Below are positions 13,935-20,987 of a DNA stretch of 21,529 nucleotides, piece after piece. The stretch covers positions 1 to 21,529 of the forward strand of contig DBXF01000041.1 in NCBI GenBank assembly GCA_002309295.1, given 5' to 3'. Each line of letters begins with the position of its first letter. Position 1 is the first letter of the stretch. The notes beneath the pieces are model-generated. The model saw nothing but the letters and a program-made list of their open reading frames with translations, did no database searches and was not told the DNA's origin. The translations under genes were made by a program, and so were the position numbers. The stretch comes from Bacteroidales bacterium UBA1219 (GTDB lineage Bacteria; Bacteroidota; Bacteroidia; Bacteroidales; P3).

Positions 13935-14810
13935 TCAAGCACTTGCCAGCGAGGCTTCGGGCTGGATTTTCTTAACAAGTCCTTGCAAAACGGTGCCGGG
14001 TCCCACTTCGATATAGGTGTCGAAACCGTCGGCCATCATATTCTGCACGGTGGCTGTCCAGCGCACGGGCGAGGTGAGCTGTGCAATGAGGTTTTTCTTG
14101 ATGGTGTCGGGGTCGCTGGTGGGTTTGGCGTTTACGTTCTGGTAGATGGGGCACACGGGAGTCTTGAAGGCTGTCTTTTCGATAGCTTCGGCCAGTTCCA
14201 CACGTGCGGGTTCCATCAGCGGCGAGTGGAAAGCTCCGCCCACTTTCAGCGGCAGGGCGCGACGGGCACCGGCCTCTTTCAGCAGCTCGCAGGCTTTTTC
14301 GATGCCTTCCATACTGCCGGAGATAACCAGCTGTCCGGGACAGTTGTAGTTGGCGGGCACCACCACCTCGTCGATAGAGGCGCACACCTCTTCCACTTTG
14401 TCGTCGGGCAGGCCGATGATGGCGGCCATGGTGGAGGGTTTCAGCTCGCAGGCTTTCTGCATGGCGTTGGCACGTGCTATGACGAGACGCAGACCGTCGT
14501 CGAAATCCATGGCTCCGGCGGCCACCAGTGCCGAGAACTCGCCGAGCGAGTGTCCGGCCACGCCTTCCGGTGCGAAATCCGTGAGGCTTTTGGCCAATAT
14601 GGTGGAGTGCAGGAAGATAGCGGGTTGCGTTACCTTGGTCTGTTTCAAATCGTCGTCGGTGCCGCCGAACATAATGTCGGAGATGCGGAATCCGATAATC
14701 GCGTTGGCGCGTTCGAACATATCTTTCAGTTCGGGAGATTTCTCGTAAAGGTCTTTGCCCATACCAACGTACTGGGCTCCCTGACCGGGGAATAAATAGG
14801 CTTTCTTCAT
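13935..14810 (-). CDS. fabD: FabD, malonyl-CoA:acyl carrier protein transacylase
   Basis: FabD moves the malonyl group from malonyl-CoA to holo-ACP, supplying the extender unit for type II fatty acid synthesis in the cytoplasm. The 291-residue product starts MKKAYLFPGQGAQYVGMG, with the conserved GQGAQ oxyanion segment. Ser88 in GHSLGE is the nucleophile, Arg113 in IARANAMQ contacts the malonyl carboxylate, and His195 in GGAFHSPLM is the catalytic base. The C-terminus has the EVGPGTVLQGLVKK block. Length is normal. The ATG is 4 bp after the tex stop codon, so the two are almost certainly co-transcribed, with a terminator after fabD. Confidence 0.97.
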   Translation of the reverse strand: MKKAYLFPGQGAQYVGMGKDLYEKSPELKDMFERANAIIGFRISDIMFGGTDDDLKQTKVTQPAIFLHSTILAKSLTDFAPEGVAGHSLGEFSALVAAGAMDFDDGLRLVIARANAMQKACELKPSTMAAIIGLPDDKVEEVCASIDEVVVPANYNCPGQLVISGSMEGIEKACELLKEAGARRALPLKVGGAFHSPLMEPARVELAEAIEKTAFKTPVCPIYQNVNAKPTSDPDTIKKNLIAQLTSPVRWTATVQNMMADGFDTYIEVGPGTVLQGLVKKIQPEASLASA

Positions 14811-14814
14811 TTTT

Positions 14815-16947
14815 TTATAAACCTTTTAATGTCAATGATATACGTTTTCTGTGAGTATCCACATCCAAAACTTTCACTTTCAGATGCTGATGAATTTTTA
14901 CTACTTGGTTGGGGTCTTTCACGTAGCGGTCGCCCATCTGGCTCACATGTAGCAGTCCGTCGTTGTGGATGCCGATGTCCACAAAGGCTCCGAAGGCCGT
15001 GATGTTGGTTACGATGCCAGGCAACACCATTCCCACCTGCAGGTCGTCGATGGTGGCGATGCTGTTGTCGAACTCGAACACCTCGAATTTGGTGCGGGGG
15101 TCGAGTCCCGGCTTGTCGAGCTCTTTCATGATGTCCTGCAGTGTTGGCAGGCCGCAGTCTTGGTCGACAAATTCGTTGATGTTTATCTTTGCCCTGAGGC
15201 TTTTGTCGGCCATGAGCTGTTCCACCGAGGCGCCCACTTTTTTTGCCATGCGCTCCACAAGGACGTAGCGTTCGGGGTGTACGGCGCTGCGGTCGAGGGG
15301 GTTCTCCGATTCGCGTATGCGCAGAAATCCGGCGCACTGCTCGAAAGCCTTTTCGCCAAGACGCTCAACTTTGAGCAACTCTTTTCTTGACTCGAACGCC
15401 CCGTTGCGGTTGCGGTAGGCCACTATGTTTTTTGCCAATGCCGGCCCAATGCCCGACACGTACGACAGCAGCTCCTTGCTGGCGGTGTTGAGCTCCACGC
15501 CCACGCTGTTAACGCAACTCTCCACCACGTCGTTCAGACTGTTCTGCAGCATGGTCTGGTCCACGTCGTGCTGGTATTGTCCCACTCCTATGGACTTGGG
15601 GTCGATCTTCACCAGTTCCGACAGCGGGTCCATCAGGCGGCGGCCTATGGAGACTGCTCCGCGCACCGTTACGTCGTATTCGGGGAACTCCTCGCGGGCC
15701 ACCTCGGAGGCGGAATATACGGAGGCTCCGCTCTCGCTCACCATCACAATGATGATTTTGTTTTTGAAGTCGGCACGCCGCACTATTTCTTCCGTCTCGC
15801 GTCCTGCCGTGCCATTGCCTATGGCTATTGCCTCGATGTCGAAAGCCTCGGCGAGGTCTTCGATACGTTTTATGGAGTCGCGTTCGTCGCGCACCGAGCC
15901 GAAGGGGTAGATGGTCTCGTTGTGTTCGAGGTCGCCTTGTTCGCTGAGGCACACCACCTTACATCCTGTGCGGAAGCCAGGGTCGATGGCCATCACACGT
16001 TTCTGTCCCAGCGGCGAGGCCAGCAGCAGCTGACGCAGGTTTTCGGCAAAAACTTTTATTGCCTCTTCGTCGGCGCGGGCTTTCAGCTGGTTGTAGAACT
16101 CGGTCTCTATCGACGGGGCGAGTAGGCGTTTGTAGCTGTCCCTCACGGCGTTGTAAACGATTTTCGAGCTGGCGTTGCGGTTTTTGATAAACAGACGGTC
16201 GAGACGTTCGCCCGCCCAGTCCTCGTTTTTCGGGGAAATCTTGACCCGCAGCACTCCCTCGTTCTCGCCGCGGAACATGGCCAGAATGCGGTGCGACGGC
16301 ACTTTGGCCACCGGCTCGCTCCAGTCGAACCACGACTTGAATTTGGCGCCTTCGTCGGCTTTGTTTTTCATCACCTTGGAGGAGAGAATTCCTTGTGTGG
16401 CAAAGAGTTTGCGTATGGTGTTGCGTGCGGTGGCGTCCTCGCTTATGCGTTCGGCGATGATGTCGCTGGCGCCCGCAATGGCGTCGTCGGTGCTTTCCAC
16501 GCCTTTTTCGGCGTTGACGAAAGTCGCGGCAAACGCCTCGATGTCGATGTTTTGCTGAAGCTGTATCTTGTCCGCCAGGGGTTCGAGGCCTTTTTCGATG
16601 GCCACGGTGGCGCGGGTTTTGCGTTTGGGTTTATAGGGCAGGTATAGGTCTTCGAGTTGTGTGAGGTTGTCGGCTTCGAGAATCTGTTTCTCCAGTTCGG
16701 GGGTGAGTTTGTCCTGCTCGCGTATGGAGGCGAGGATGGCTTCGCGACGTTTGTCGAGTTCCACCAGACGAGCCAGAAGGTCGCGGATGGCGGCTATCTG
16801 CACCTCGTTGAGGTTTCCGGTGGCCTCCTTGCGGTAACGGGCTATGAAAGGCACCGTGGCGCCGTTTTGCAGCAGCTCGATGGTCTTTTCCACCTGCCGC
16901 GAGCCGAGGCTAAGCCGTGAGGCTATGATTGTTGCATAATCCGTCAT
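14815..16947 (-). CDS. tex: Tex-family RNA-binding transcription accessory protein
   Basis: Tex is a conserved cytoplasmic nucleic-acid-binding protein related to eukaryotic Spt6. The 710-residue product shows the full layout. A helical N-terminal part contains VPFIARYRKEATGNLNEVQI. A YqgF/RNase H-like domain begins near residue 320 (VMAIDPGFRTGCKVV, with AIAIGNGTAGRETEE further on). Helix-hairpin-helix motifs follow (LLSYVSGIGPALAKNIVAYR, then FEQCAGFLRI). The C-terminal S1 domain lies at about residues 637-707 (GMVLPGIVTNITAFGAFVDI, then DGLLHVSQM). It is the first gene of an operon with fabD. A TAnnTTTG element lies 18 bp upstream, diverging from the ferritin promoter. Confidence 0.96.
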   Translation of the reverse strand: MTDYATIIASRLSLGSRQVEKTIELLQNGATVPFIARYRKEATGNLNEVQIAAIRDLLARLVELDKRREAILASIREQDKLTPELEKQILEADNLTQLEDLYLPYKPKRKTRATVAIEKGLEPLADKIQLQQNIDIEAFAATFVNAEKGVESTDDAIAGASDIIAERISEDATARNTIRKLFATQGILSSKVMKNKADEGAKFKSWFDWSEPVAKVPSHRILAMFRGENEGVLRVKISPKNEDWAGERLDRLFIKNRNASSKIVYNAVRDSYKRLLAPSIETEFYNQLKARADEEAIKVFAENLRQLLLASPLGQKRVMAIDPGFRTGCKVVCLSEQGDLEHNETIYPFGSVRDERDSIKRIEDLAEAFDIEAIAIGNGTAGRETEEIVRRADFKNKIIIVMVSESGASVYSASEVAREEFPEYDVTVRGAVSIGRRLMDPLSELVKIDPKSIGVGQYQHDVDQTMLQNSLNDVVESCVNSVGVELNTASKELLSYVSGIGPALAKNIVAYRNRNGAFESRKELLKVERLGEKAFEQCAGFLRIRESENPLDRSAVHPERYVLVERMAKKVGASVEQLMADKSLRAKININEFVDQDCGLPTLQDIMKELDKPGLDPRTKFEVFEFDNSIATIDDLQVGMVLPGIVTNITAFGAFVDIGIHNDGLLHVSQMGDRYVKDPNQVVKIHQHLKVKVLDVDTHRKRISLTLKGL

Positions 16948-16964
16948 AAGTGTGTTTTAAAATG

Positions 16965-16972
16965 CAAAGATA
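16965..16972 (-). promoter_or_regulatory. -7 element of tex-fabD
   Basis: The minus strand reads TATCTTTG, an exact TAnnTTTG match, 17 bp upstream of the tex ATG. A clear -33 TTTG was not found at the right spacing. Confidence 0.55.
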
Positions 16973-17053
16973 CGAATAATTTCTGACATAGGTTTGGATA
17001 TAGGTGCTTTTGGCCATAGAGGAGAAGAAAAAAAATATTTTCTGCATCAAAAG

Positions 17054-17085
17054 TTTGTTATTTTGAAAATAAAAGTGTAACTTTG
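17054..17085 (+). promoter_or_regulatory. Promoter of the ferritin-rubrerythrin operon
   Basis: TTTG at 17054-17057 and TAACTTTG at 17078-17085 are separated by 20 bp and match the Bacteroidota -33/-7 consensus. The -7 box ends 35 bp before the ferritin ATG. This is the best-formed promoter in the window. Confidence 0.75.
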
Positions 17086-17120
17086 CAGTTTCGACGTATA
17101 ACTTAAAAACACATATAATT

Positions 17121-17636
17121 ATGTTAGACAAAAAAGTATCCAAACTGCTCAACGAGCAAATCAACAAAGAATTGTTTTCGGCTTATCTCTATCTTGATAT
17201 GTCGAGTTATTTCGAAGCACGCGGCCTCAACGGTTTCGCCAACTGGTATATGATTCAGGCTCAGGAAGAACGCGACCATGCCATGCTTTTCTACAAATAC
17301 CTGCACAACAACGGCGAGAAAGTAACCCTCGAAGCCATCGGCAAACCCGACAAAAAATTCAAAAAAGACATGGACGTGCTGAAAGCCGGCCTCGAACACG
17401 AGGAATATGTTACATCGCTGATTAACAACATCTACGATGCTGCCTACAAAGTAAAAGACTTCCGCACCATGCAGTTCCTCGACTGGTTCATCAAAGAACA
17501 GGGCGAAGAGGAGACCAACGCCAACGACATGATTACCAAGATGGAACTCTTCGGCAGCGACCCCAAAGGTCTGTATATGCTCAACCAGGAGCTGGCCGGA
17601 CGTACCTACAGCGCTCCCAGCTTGGTTTTGGACTAA
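17121..17636 (+). CDS. ftnA: Non-heme ferritin (FtnA-like)
   Basis: Ferritin oxidises Fe(II) and stores it as a mineral inside a 24-subunit shell. The 171-residue product keeps all the expected di-iron ferroxidase ligands in bacterial numbering: Glu17, Glu50, His53 (in AQEERDHAM), Glu94, Gln127 and Glu130. The helical segments and the C-terminal ELAGRTYSAPSLVLD fit bacterial Ftn, and no heme-ligating Met is evident. It is the first gene of the unit with rubredoxin, the winged-helix protein and reverse rubrerythrin. The gap to rubredoxin is 27 bp. Confidence 0.96.
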   Translation: MLDKKVSKLLNEQINKELFSAYLYLDMSSYFEARGLNGFANWYMIQAQEERDHAMLFYKYLHNNGEKVTLEAIGKPDKKFKKDMDVLKAGLEHEEYVTSLINNIYDAAYKVKDFRTMQFLDWFIKEQGEEETNANDMITKMELFGSDPKGLYMLNQELAGRTYSAPSLVLD

Positions 17637-17663
17637 TTATTAACAATTAAAACTCACACACTT

Positions 17664-17822
17664 ATGAAAAAATATGTTTGCACAGTGTGCGGCTATGTTT
17701 ACGACGAAGCCGCCGGCGATCCCGACCACGGCATAGCCCCCGGAACCAAATGGGAAGACCTGCCCGAAAATTTCGAATGCCCTCTCTGCGGCGTTGGTAA
17801 AGACAGTTTCGAAGAAAAATAA
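17664..17822 (+). CDS. Rubredoxin
   Basis: A 52-residue rubredoxin, an electron carrier with one iron bound by four cysteines. The two CxxC knuckles are CTVCGY (Cys6, Cys9) and CPLCGV (Cys39, Cys42), separated by the usual acidic stretch with Asp-Pro and GTKWEDLP. Length is exactly typical. It is translated between ferritin and the winged-helix gene (9-bp gap downstream) and is the likely electron donor to the rubrerythrin two genes on. Confidence 0.96.
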   Translation: MKKYVCTVCGYVYDEAAGDPDHGIAPGTKWEDLPENFECPLCGVGKDSFEEK

Positions 17823-17831
17823 GTCCATCCG

Positions 17832-18005
17832 ATGAAAGACAAAATCCTGAAACTGATGGCCGAGACAGGCCGTCCGATGAGCGCCGGCGAGGTGGAGAAA
17901 GCCCTCGGCGCCGACCGCAAGGAAATCAACAAGGCTTTCAAACAGCTTAAAGACGAAGGTGCCATTGTGTCGCCAGTGCGATGCAAATGGGAACCCAAAA
18001 AGTAA
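17832..18005 (+). CDS. Small winged-helix DNA-binding protein
   Basis: A 57-residue protein with the pattern of a stand-alone winged helix-turn-helix. KDKILKLMAETGRPMSAGEV is helix 1 and the lead-in to helix 2, EVEKALGADRKEINKAFKQL holds the turn and recognition helix, and EGAIVSPVRCKWEPKK is the wing. There is one cysteine (Cys51), which could sense redox state or be incidental. Its place in an iron/oxidative-stress operon suggests it is the local regulator. Similar short proteins next to rubrerythrins are known in Bacteroidota from memory. Target DNA is unknown. Confidence 0.82.
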   Translation: MKDKILKLMAETGRPMSAGEVEKALGADRKEINKAFKQLKDEGAIVSPVRCKWEPKK

Positions 18006-18028
18006 TATCGAATACATTTAATAAAAAA

Positions 18029-18032
18029 GGAG
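18029..18032 (+). promoter_or_regulatory. Shine-Dalgarno-like GGAG before the reverse rubrerythrin
   Basis: AAAAAAGGAGAAACAACATT precedes the ATG at 18043, with GGAG ending 10 bases upstream. This is notable because most starts in the window have only A-rich leaders, as usual in Bacteroidota. It supports the chosen start. Confidence 0.5.
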
Positions 18033-18042
18033 AAACAACATT

Positions 18043-18585
18043 ATGAGTAAAAAATTTATCTGCCCCGTGTGCGGTTACGTATATGAAGGCGACGAAATGC
18101 CCGAAAAATGCCCCATCTGCGGAAAACAGATGCAGGAAGTGAAAGAAGACATCAAGACTTGGGCCGCCGAACACATAGTAGGCGTGGCCAAAGACGCTCC
18201 CGAGGACATCAAGGCCGACCTGCGTATGAACTTCGAAGGCGAATGCAAGGAAGTTGGTATGTATCTGGCCATGGCACGTGTGGCTCACCGCGAAGGCTAT
18301 CCCGAGATAGGTCTCTACTGGGAGAAAGCCGCTTTCGAAGAAGCCGAACATGCAGCCAAATTTGCCGAACTGCTTGGCGAAGTGCTCACCGACAGCACCG
18401 CCCAGAACCTGAAAATGCGTGTTGACGCCGAATACGGTGCCACCGCCGGCAAGACCGACCTCGCCAAACGCGCCAAAGCCCTCAACCTCGATGCCATTCA
18501 CGACACCGTGCATGAGATGGCCCGCGACGAAGCCCGCCACGGCAAAGCTCTGGAAGGTCTGCTCAACCGCTATTTCAACAAATAA
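18043..18585 (+). CDS. Reverse rubrerythrin (rubredoxin domain first)
   Basis: A 180-residue peroxide-reducing di-iron protein. The rubredoxin-like domain is at the N-terminus (CPVCGYVY, then CPICGK, with the short inter-knuckle loop typical of rubrerythrins). The four-helix di-iron domain follows, with Glu-rich ligand motifs NFEGECKEVGMY, FEEAEHAAKF and MARDEARHGKAL. Classical rubrerythrins have the opposite order. Proteins of this layout in clostridia reduce H2O2 and O2 using NADH-dependent partners and rubredoxin. It is the last gene of the unit and is followed by a strong terminator. It fits an anaerobe that must tolerate oxygen exposure. Confidence 0.93.
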   Translation: MSKKFICPVCGYVYEGDEMPEKCPICGKQMQEVKEDIKTWAAEHIVGVAKDAPEDIKADLRMNFEGECKEVGMYLAMARVAHREGYPEIGLYWEKAAFEEAEHAAKFAELLGEVLTDSTAQNLKMRVDAEYGATAGKTDLAKRAKALNLDAIHDTVHEMARDEARHGKALEGLLNRYFNK

Positions 18586-18599
18586 CGATTGTTCAAAGC

Positions 18600-18643
18600 A
18601 CAACAAAAAGGGCCGGACAATGCGTCCAGCCCTTTTTTGTTGT
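18600..18643 (+). terminator. Rho-independent terminator after the reverse rubrerythrin
   Basis: A long stem pairs the ACAACAAAAAGGGC side with the GCCCTTTTTTGTTGT side, closed by GGAC-aatgc-GTCC, and includes a T run. It starts 15 bp after the stop codon. The A- and T-rich arms could let it work in both directions. Confidence 0.88.
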
Positions 18644-18690
18644 CAATACGTTTTATATAATAGGTATTCTATTGTCTAACTCATTGAACA

Positions 18691-18728
18691 GAATTCAATT
18701 AAACAAATAAACAGTTCAACGGTTCAAC
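18691..18728 (-). repeat. Intergenic 38-bp repeat, left copy
   Basis: The minus-strand sequence of this stretch matches 20391-20428 (plus strand) at 30 of 38 positions, so the two are inverted copies. It ends exactly at the stop codon of the adjacent outer-membrane protein gene. It shows a loose 7-bp period like the other gaps. Confidence 0.6.
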
Positions 18729-19436
18729 TCAGAATCTCAGACCAGCCGACAGACGGAGTTCCGAAGTGCGGGTGTCTTTGGTGAGGTCGGTGAAAGTCTT
18801 GCCCCAAGCGGCTCCAACCATAAAAGTGCCGAAATAGGCGTTTATGCCGATGTTTGGACCGACTTCTATACGGTTCCATGGGTCGGGATTGTCTGCCGAT
18901 TCGGTGAAAAGCGAGTATTTCGTTTGGTCTTCGAAAATCTCGTGTTTTTCGGCATCCAGATTGGGGAACTTATAATAGCAGCTGCCGCCAATGTGCATGT
19001 GTCCGTAAATACCTACATACGGGAAAAAAGCCACCGTTGTGTTGGGTATTTTGAAAAGATAGCCCACATCGGCTTTCAAAAAGGTCGTAAAATAAAGAAA
19101 TTCGGTTGTGGTAGTCTTCTGATAGCCGAAGAAATCGAAGGGTTCGGACTCGTTTTTGTATTGCGAGAAAACAAATCCCACACCCCAATGGAAATAGAGG
19201 TTGATTGTTTTCGACAGCGGGTTGTTGTCCGAAATTACCAGACCTATCTGTTTGAAAGGTTCTTCGTCTTTGATTGTTGGATTATCTCCGGTGTAGAGGT
19301 ATTTCGAAGGTCCGTAGAAGGCTTCGAAGGAGAAGAATTTCTGCGGTCCGGATTCGAGAGTCATGCTCTCTGCCGACTGCGAGAAAGCCGTTGCGGCCAT
19401 AAGGCACAAAGCCAGTGTTGCGATAATTTTTTTCAT
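18729..19436 (-). CDS. Predicted outer-membrane beta-barrel protein
   Basis: A 235-residue exported protein. The signal peptide MKKIIATLALCLMAATAFSQ probably ends with cleavage at AFS-Q. The mature part alternates polar and hydrophobic residues in aromatic-rich strands (FFSFEAFYGPSKYLY, INLYFHWGVGFVFSQY, VAFFPYVGIYGHMHIGG) and ends with LRLSAGLRF, the terminal Phe expected for barrel assembly. This suggests an 8- to 10-strand barrel. No specific family is recognised. A minus-strand TATTTTTG (19526-19533) lies about 90 bp upstream. Confidence 0.82.
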   Translation of the reverse strand: MKKIIATLALCLMAATAFSQSAESMTLESGPQKFFSFEAFYGPSKYLYTGDNPTIKDEEPFKQIGLVISDNNPLSKTINLYFHWGVGFVFSQYKNESEPFDFFGYQKTTTTEFLYFTTFLKADVGYLFKIPNTTVAFFPYVGIYGHMHIGGSCYYKFPNLDAEKHEIFEDQTKYSLFTESADNPDPWNRIEVGPNIGINAYFGTFMVGAAWGKTFTDLTKDTRTSELRLSAGLRF

Positions 19437-19525
19437 TATTTTTTTAGTTTTACTTACAGGATTTCAGTTTGTTGTCATGTTGTCGGATGCCGAAATCCCT
19501 GAAATTCACCCAACAATACGAAATG

Positions 19526-19533
19526 CAAAAATA
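19526..19533 (-). promoter_or_regulatory. -7 element upstream of the beta-barrel gene
   Basis: The minus strand reads TATTTTTG, matching TAnnTTTG, 89 bp upstream of the ATG at 19436. No clear -33 box. Confidence 0.45.
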
Positions 19534-19608
19534 CGATAATTTTACGGATTTTTTAAAAATATTTTTGATTCGGTGGTAAAATATTGGCAATGAGTGTATT
19601 GTAAAAAT

Positions 19609-20340
19609 TTAAAAATCAACACGCAGGGATAGGGAGGAGATGATGTCCTGTTTTTTCACGCCGTCGGGAACGAGGGAATGGTATTCGTAGTCGAAAATGA
19701 AATCGAGCGAGAGATGCTTGGCTATTTTGGTGCTCAGCGTGGTGACGCTCGAAATAACGTAGTCGTCGGCAAGGCTTTTCATCGGCCGCATCAGCGAAGG
19801 CTGCCAGAAGGTGGTGTGCTTTATCATCAGGTTGTCGGCAATTTTGTGCCGCATTTTGAACCGCAGCGACAGACGGCTCACCATCTGCTCCAGCGAGGTG
19901 CTGTAGTCGCCGTAGTCGGTGTAATCCTGCACGTAGGCCGCACTTATGGAGTAGTCGCATCGGTTGGTGGTGTAGATGCGGTATTTTACGCCAAGCAGGG
20001 CGCTATACCGATATTCGAAGCCCTTGAATTTGTTGTTGAGGTAGCTTGCCGAGACAAACGGCGACCAGCGGTCGTACTGCCACAGGTCGAATTTGACGTG
20101 TGCGGCAAGGCTTTTGTCGTAAACCTCGTGGTCTTTTTCGCCGTACACAATACCATAGCCAGCGTCGAAGGCAAGGGTGCTGTCGTTGCGTTCCACGGTG
20201 CCGTCGTTGCGTATGGTGATGGTGTTTACGTTGCCGTCTTTAAGCTCGCCGCCGAAACCGAGGTGGTAGTTCCATTTGCGTTGTGCCGAGGCGCCTAAGG
20301 TAACAACAAGGGTGAGGATGATGATTAGCGTGTGTTTCAT
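19609..20340 (-). CDS. DUF481-like (YdiY-type) outer-membrane protein
   Basis: A 243-residue exported protein with signal peptide MKHTLIIILTLVVTLGASAQ, cleaved after ASA. The mature sequence is a series of amphipathic strands (KWNYHLGFGGELKDGNVNTI, SPFVSASYLNNKFKGFEYRY, YSISAAYVQDYTDYG, LSLDFIFDYEYHS) ending LSLRVDF. This pattern, with the opening GFGGELKDGN and YRYSALLGVKYRIY, resembles the DUF481 barrel family. Function is unknown. It lies on the same strand as the beta-barrel gene downstream, with a 172-bp gap. Confidence 0.78.
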   Translation of the reverse strand: MKHTLIIILTLVVTLGASAQRKWNYHLGFGGELKDGNVNTITIRNDGTVERNDSTLAFDAGYGIVYGEKDHEVYDKSLAAHVKFDLWQYDRWSPFVSASYLNNKFKGFEYRYSALLGVKYRIYTTNRCDYSISAAYVQDYTDYGDYSTSLEQMVSRLSLRFKMRHKIADNLMIKHTTFWQPSLMRPMKSLADDYVISSVTTLSTKIAKHLSLDFIFDYEYHSLVPDGVKKQDIISSLSLRVDF

Positions 20341-20341
20341 T

Positions 20342-20380
20342 GTGAATAGTGAATAGTGATGAGTGATTGGTGATGTGAAG
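20342..20380 (+). repeat. Heptad repeat GTGAATA/GTGATGA array
   Basis: Units GTGAATA, GTGAATA, GTGATGA, GTGATTG and GTGATGT follow each other immediately upstream of the DUF481-like gene start (minus strand). Part of a gap (20341-20474) that is repeat throughout and holds no gene. Confidence 0.65.
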
Positions 20381-20390
20381 ACGTTAAGTT

Positions 20391-20428
20391 GTTTAATCGT
20401 TGAATTGTTTAGTTGTTTATTTGATTAA
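20391..20428 (+). repeat. Intergenic 38-bp repeat, right copy
   Basis: GTTTAATCGTTGAATTGTTT and the following bases match the reverse complement of 18691-18728 at 30 of 38 positions. The two copies bracket the two outer-membrane protein genes in opposite orientation. Confidence 0.6.
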
Positions 20429-20431
20429 CTG

Positions 20432-20490
20432 CAAACTCAAAACTCAAAATTGCCAACTAATTACTGAATACTGATTACTGACCACTGACC
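20432..20490 (-). repeat. Heptad repeats overlapping the alaX-like stop codon
   Basis: CAAACTC, AAAACTC and AAAATTG units lead into AACTAAT, TACTGAA, TACTGAT, TACTGAC and CACTGAC on the plus strand (to 20490). Read on the minus strand, the last units encode the final residues VSGQ and the TAA stop of the alaX-like gene, so the array extends into coding sequence. Confidence 0.65.
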
Positions 20491-20975
20491 TCTAAGTCGA
20501 GCTTAAATCTCAGTCGCCATGTGCCGAGGGTGTCGCCGTCGGGGGAGGGGGTGAAGTCATGGCTGATGATGCGGAAAGTGCCTATTTCGGAGGTGTTGGC
20601 CACGTGTGTGCCCACGCAGGCGCAGAGGTCGTAGTCGCCTATGCGGACGAGGCGCAGGGTGGAGCTGGCGTCGTCGGGGAGCTTGCCGAGGTCCACCTCA
20701 GGTGGCACTTCGTCGCGTGGCACAAAGTCGTATGTTACAGGCAGATTCTGTGCTATTACTTCGTTGACACGTCTTTCCAGCTCCGCCACCTGCTCGGGGG
20801 TGGGCTGTTGTGGCAGACGGTAGTCGCATTTGCTTTTCTTGCGTTCGATATGTGCGTTGCGCGACCGCTGGCAGCCGAACATCCGCACCATGGTCTGGTT
20901 AAGGATATGCTCGGCCGTGTGCATCGGCGGGTACTCCTGTTTATTGTGAGCGTTTAAAACATGTTCTTGTTCCAT
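20475..20975 (-). CDS. AlaX-like aminoacyl-tRNA trans-editing protein
   Basis: A 166-residue stand-alone relative of the editing (second additional) domain of alanyl- and threonyl-tRNA synthetases. These proteins hydrolyse mischarged tRNA such as Ser-tRNA(Ala). The zinc-site residues are visible: His19 and His23 in MHTAEHILNQ (HxxxH), and Cys120 and His124 in CACVGTHVANT (CxxxH). Basic NAHIERKKSKCDYRL and the GTFRIISHD segment fit the same fold. No synthetase catalytic domain is present. It starts 12 bp after the stop of the upstream unknown gene. Its last codons lie in a heptad repeat. Confidence 0.88.
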   Translation of the reverse strand: MEQEHVLNAHNKQEYPPMHTAEHILNQTMVRMFGCQRSRNAHIERKKSKCDYRLPQQPTPEQVAELERRVNEVIAQNLPVTYDFVPRDEVPPEVDLGKLPDDASSTLRLVRIGDYDLCACVGTHVANTSEIGTFRIISHDFTPSPDGDTLGTWRLRFKLDLEVSGQ

Positions 20976-20987
20976 AATTTAATGTAT

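Noticed and set aside
13983..14795. 270-codon plus-strand ORF antisense to fabD
   Set aside because: Gly/His/Val-rich shadow frame; fabD has all its catalytic residues on the other strand.
2518..20984. Shared leader ACATTAAATTATG before mscL and the alaX-like gene
   Set aside because: The 13-base similarity is AT-rich and lies at the translation start; chance or weak ribosome preference is enough to explain it.
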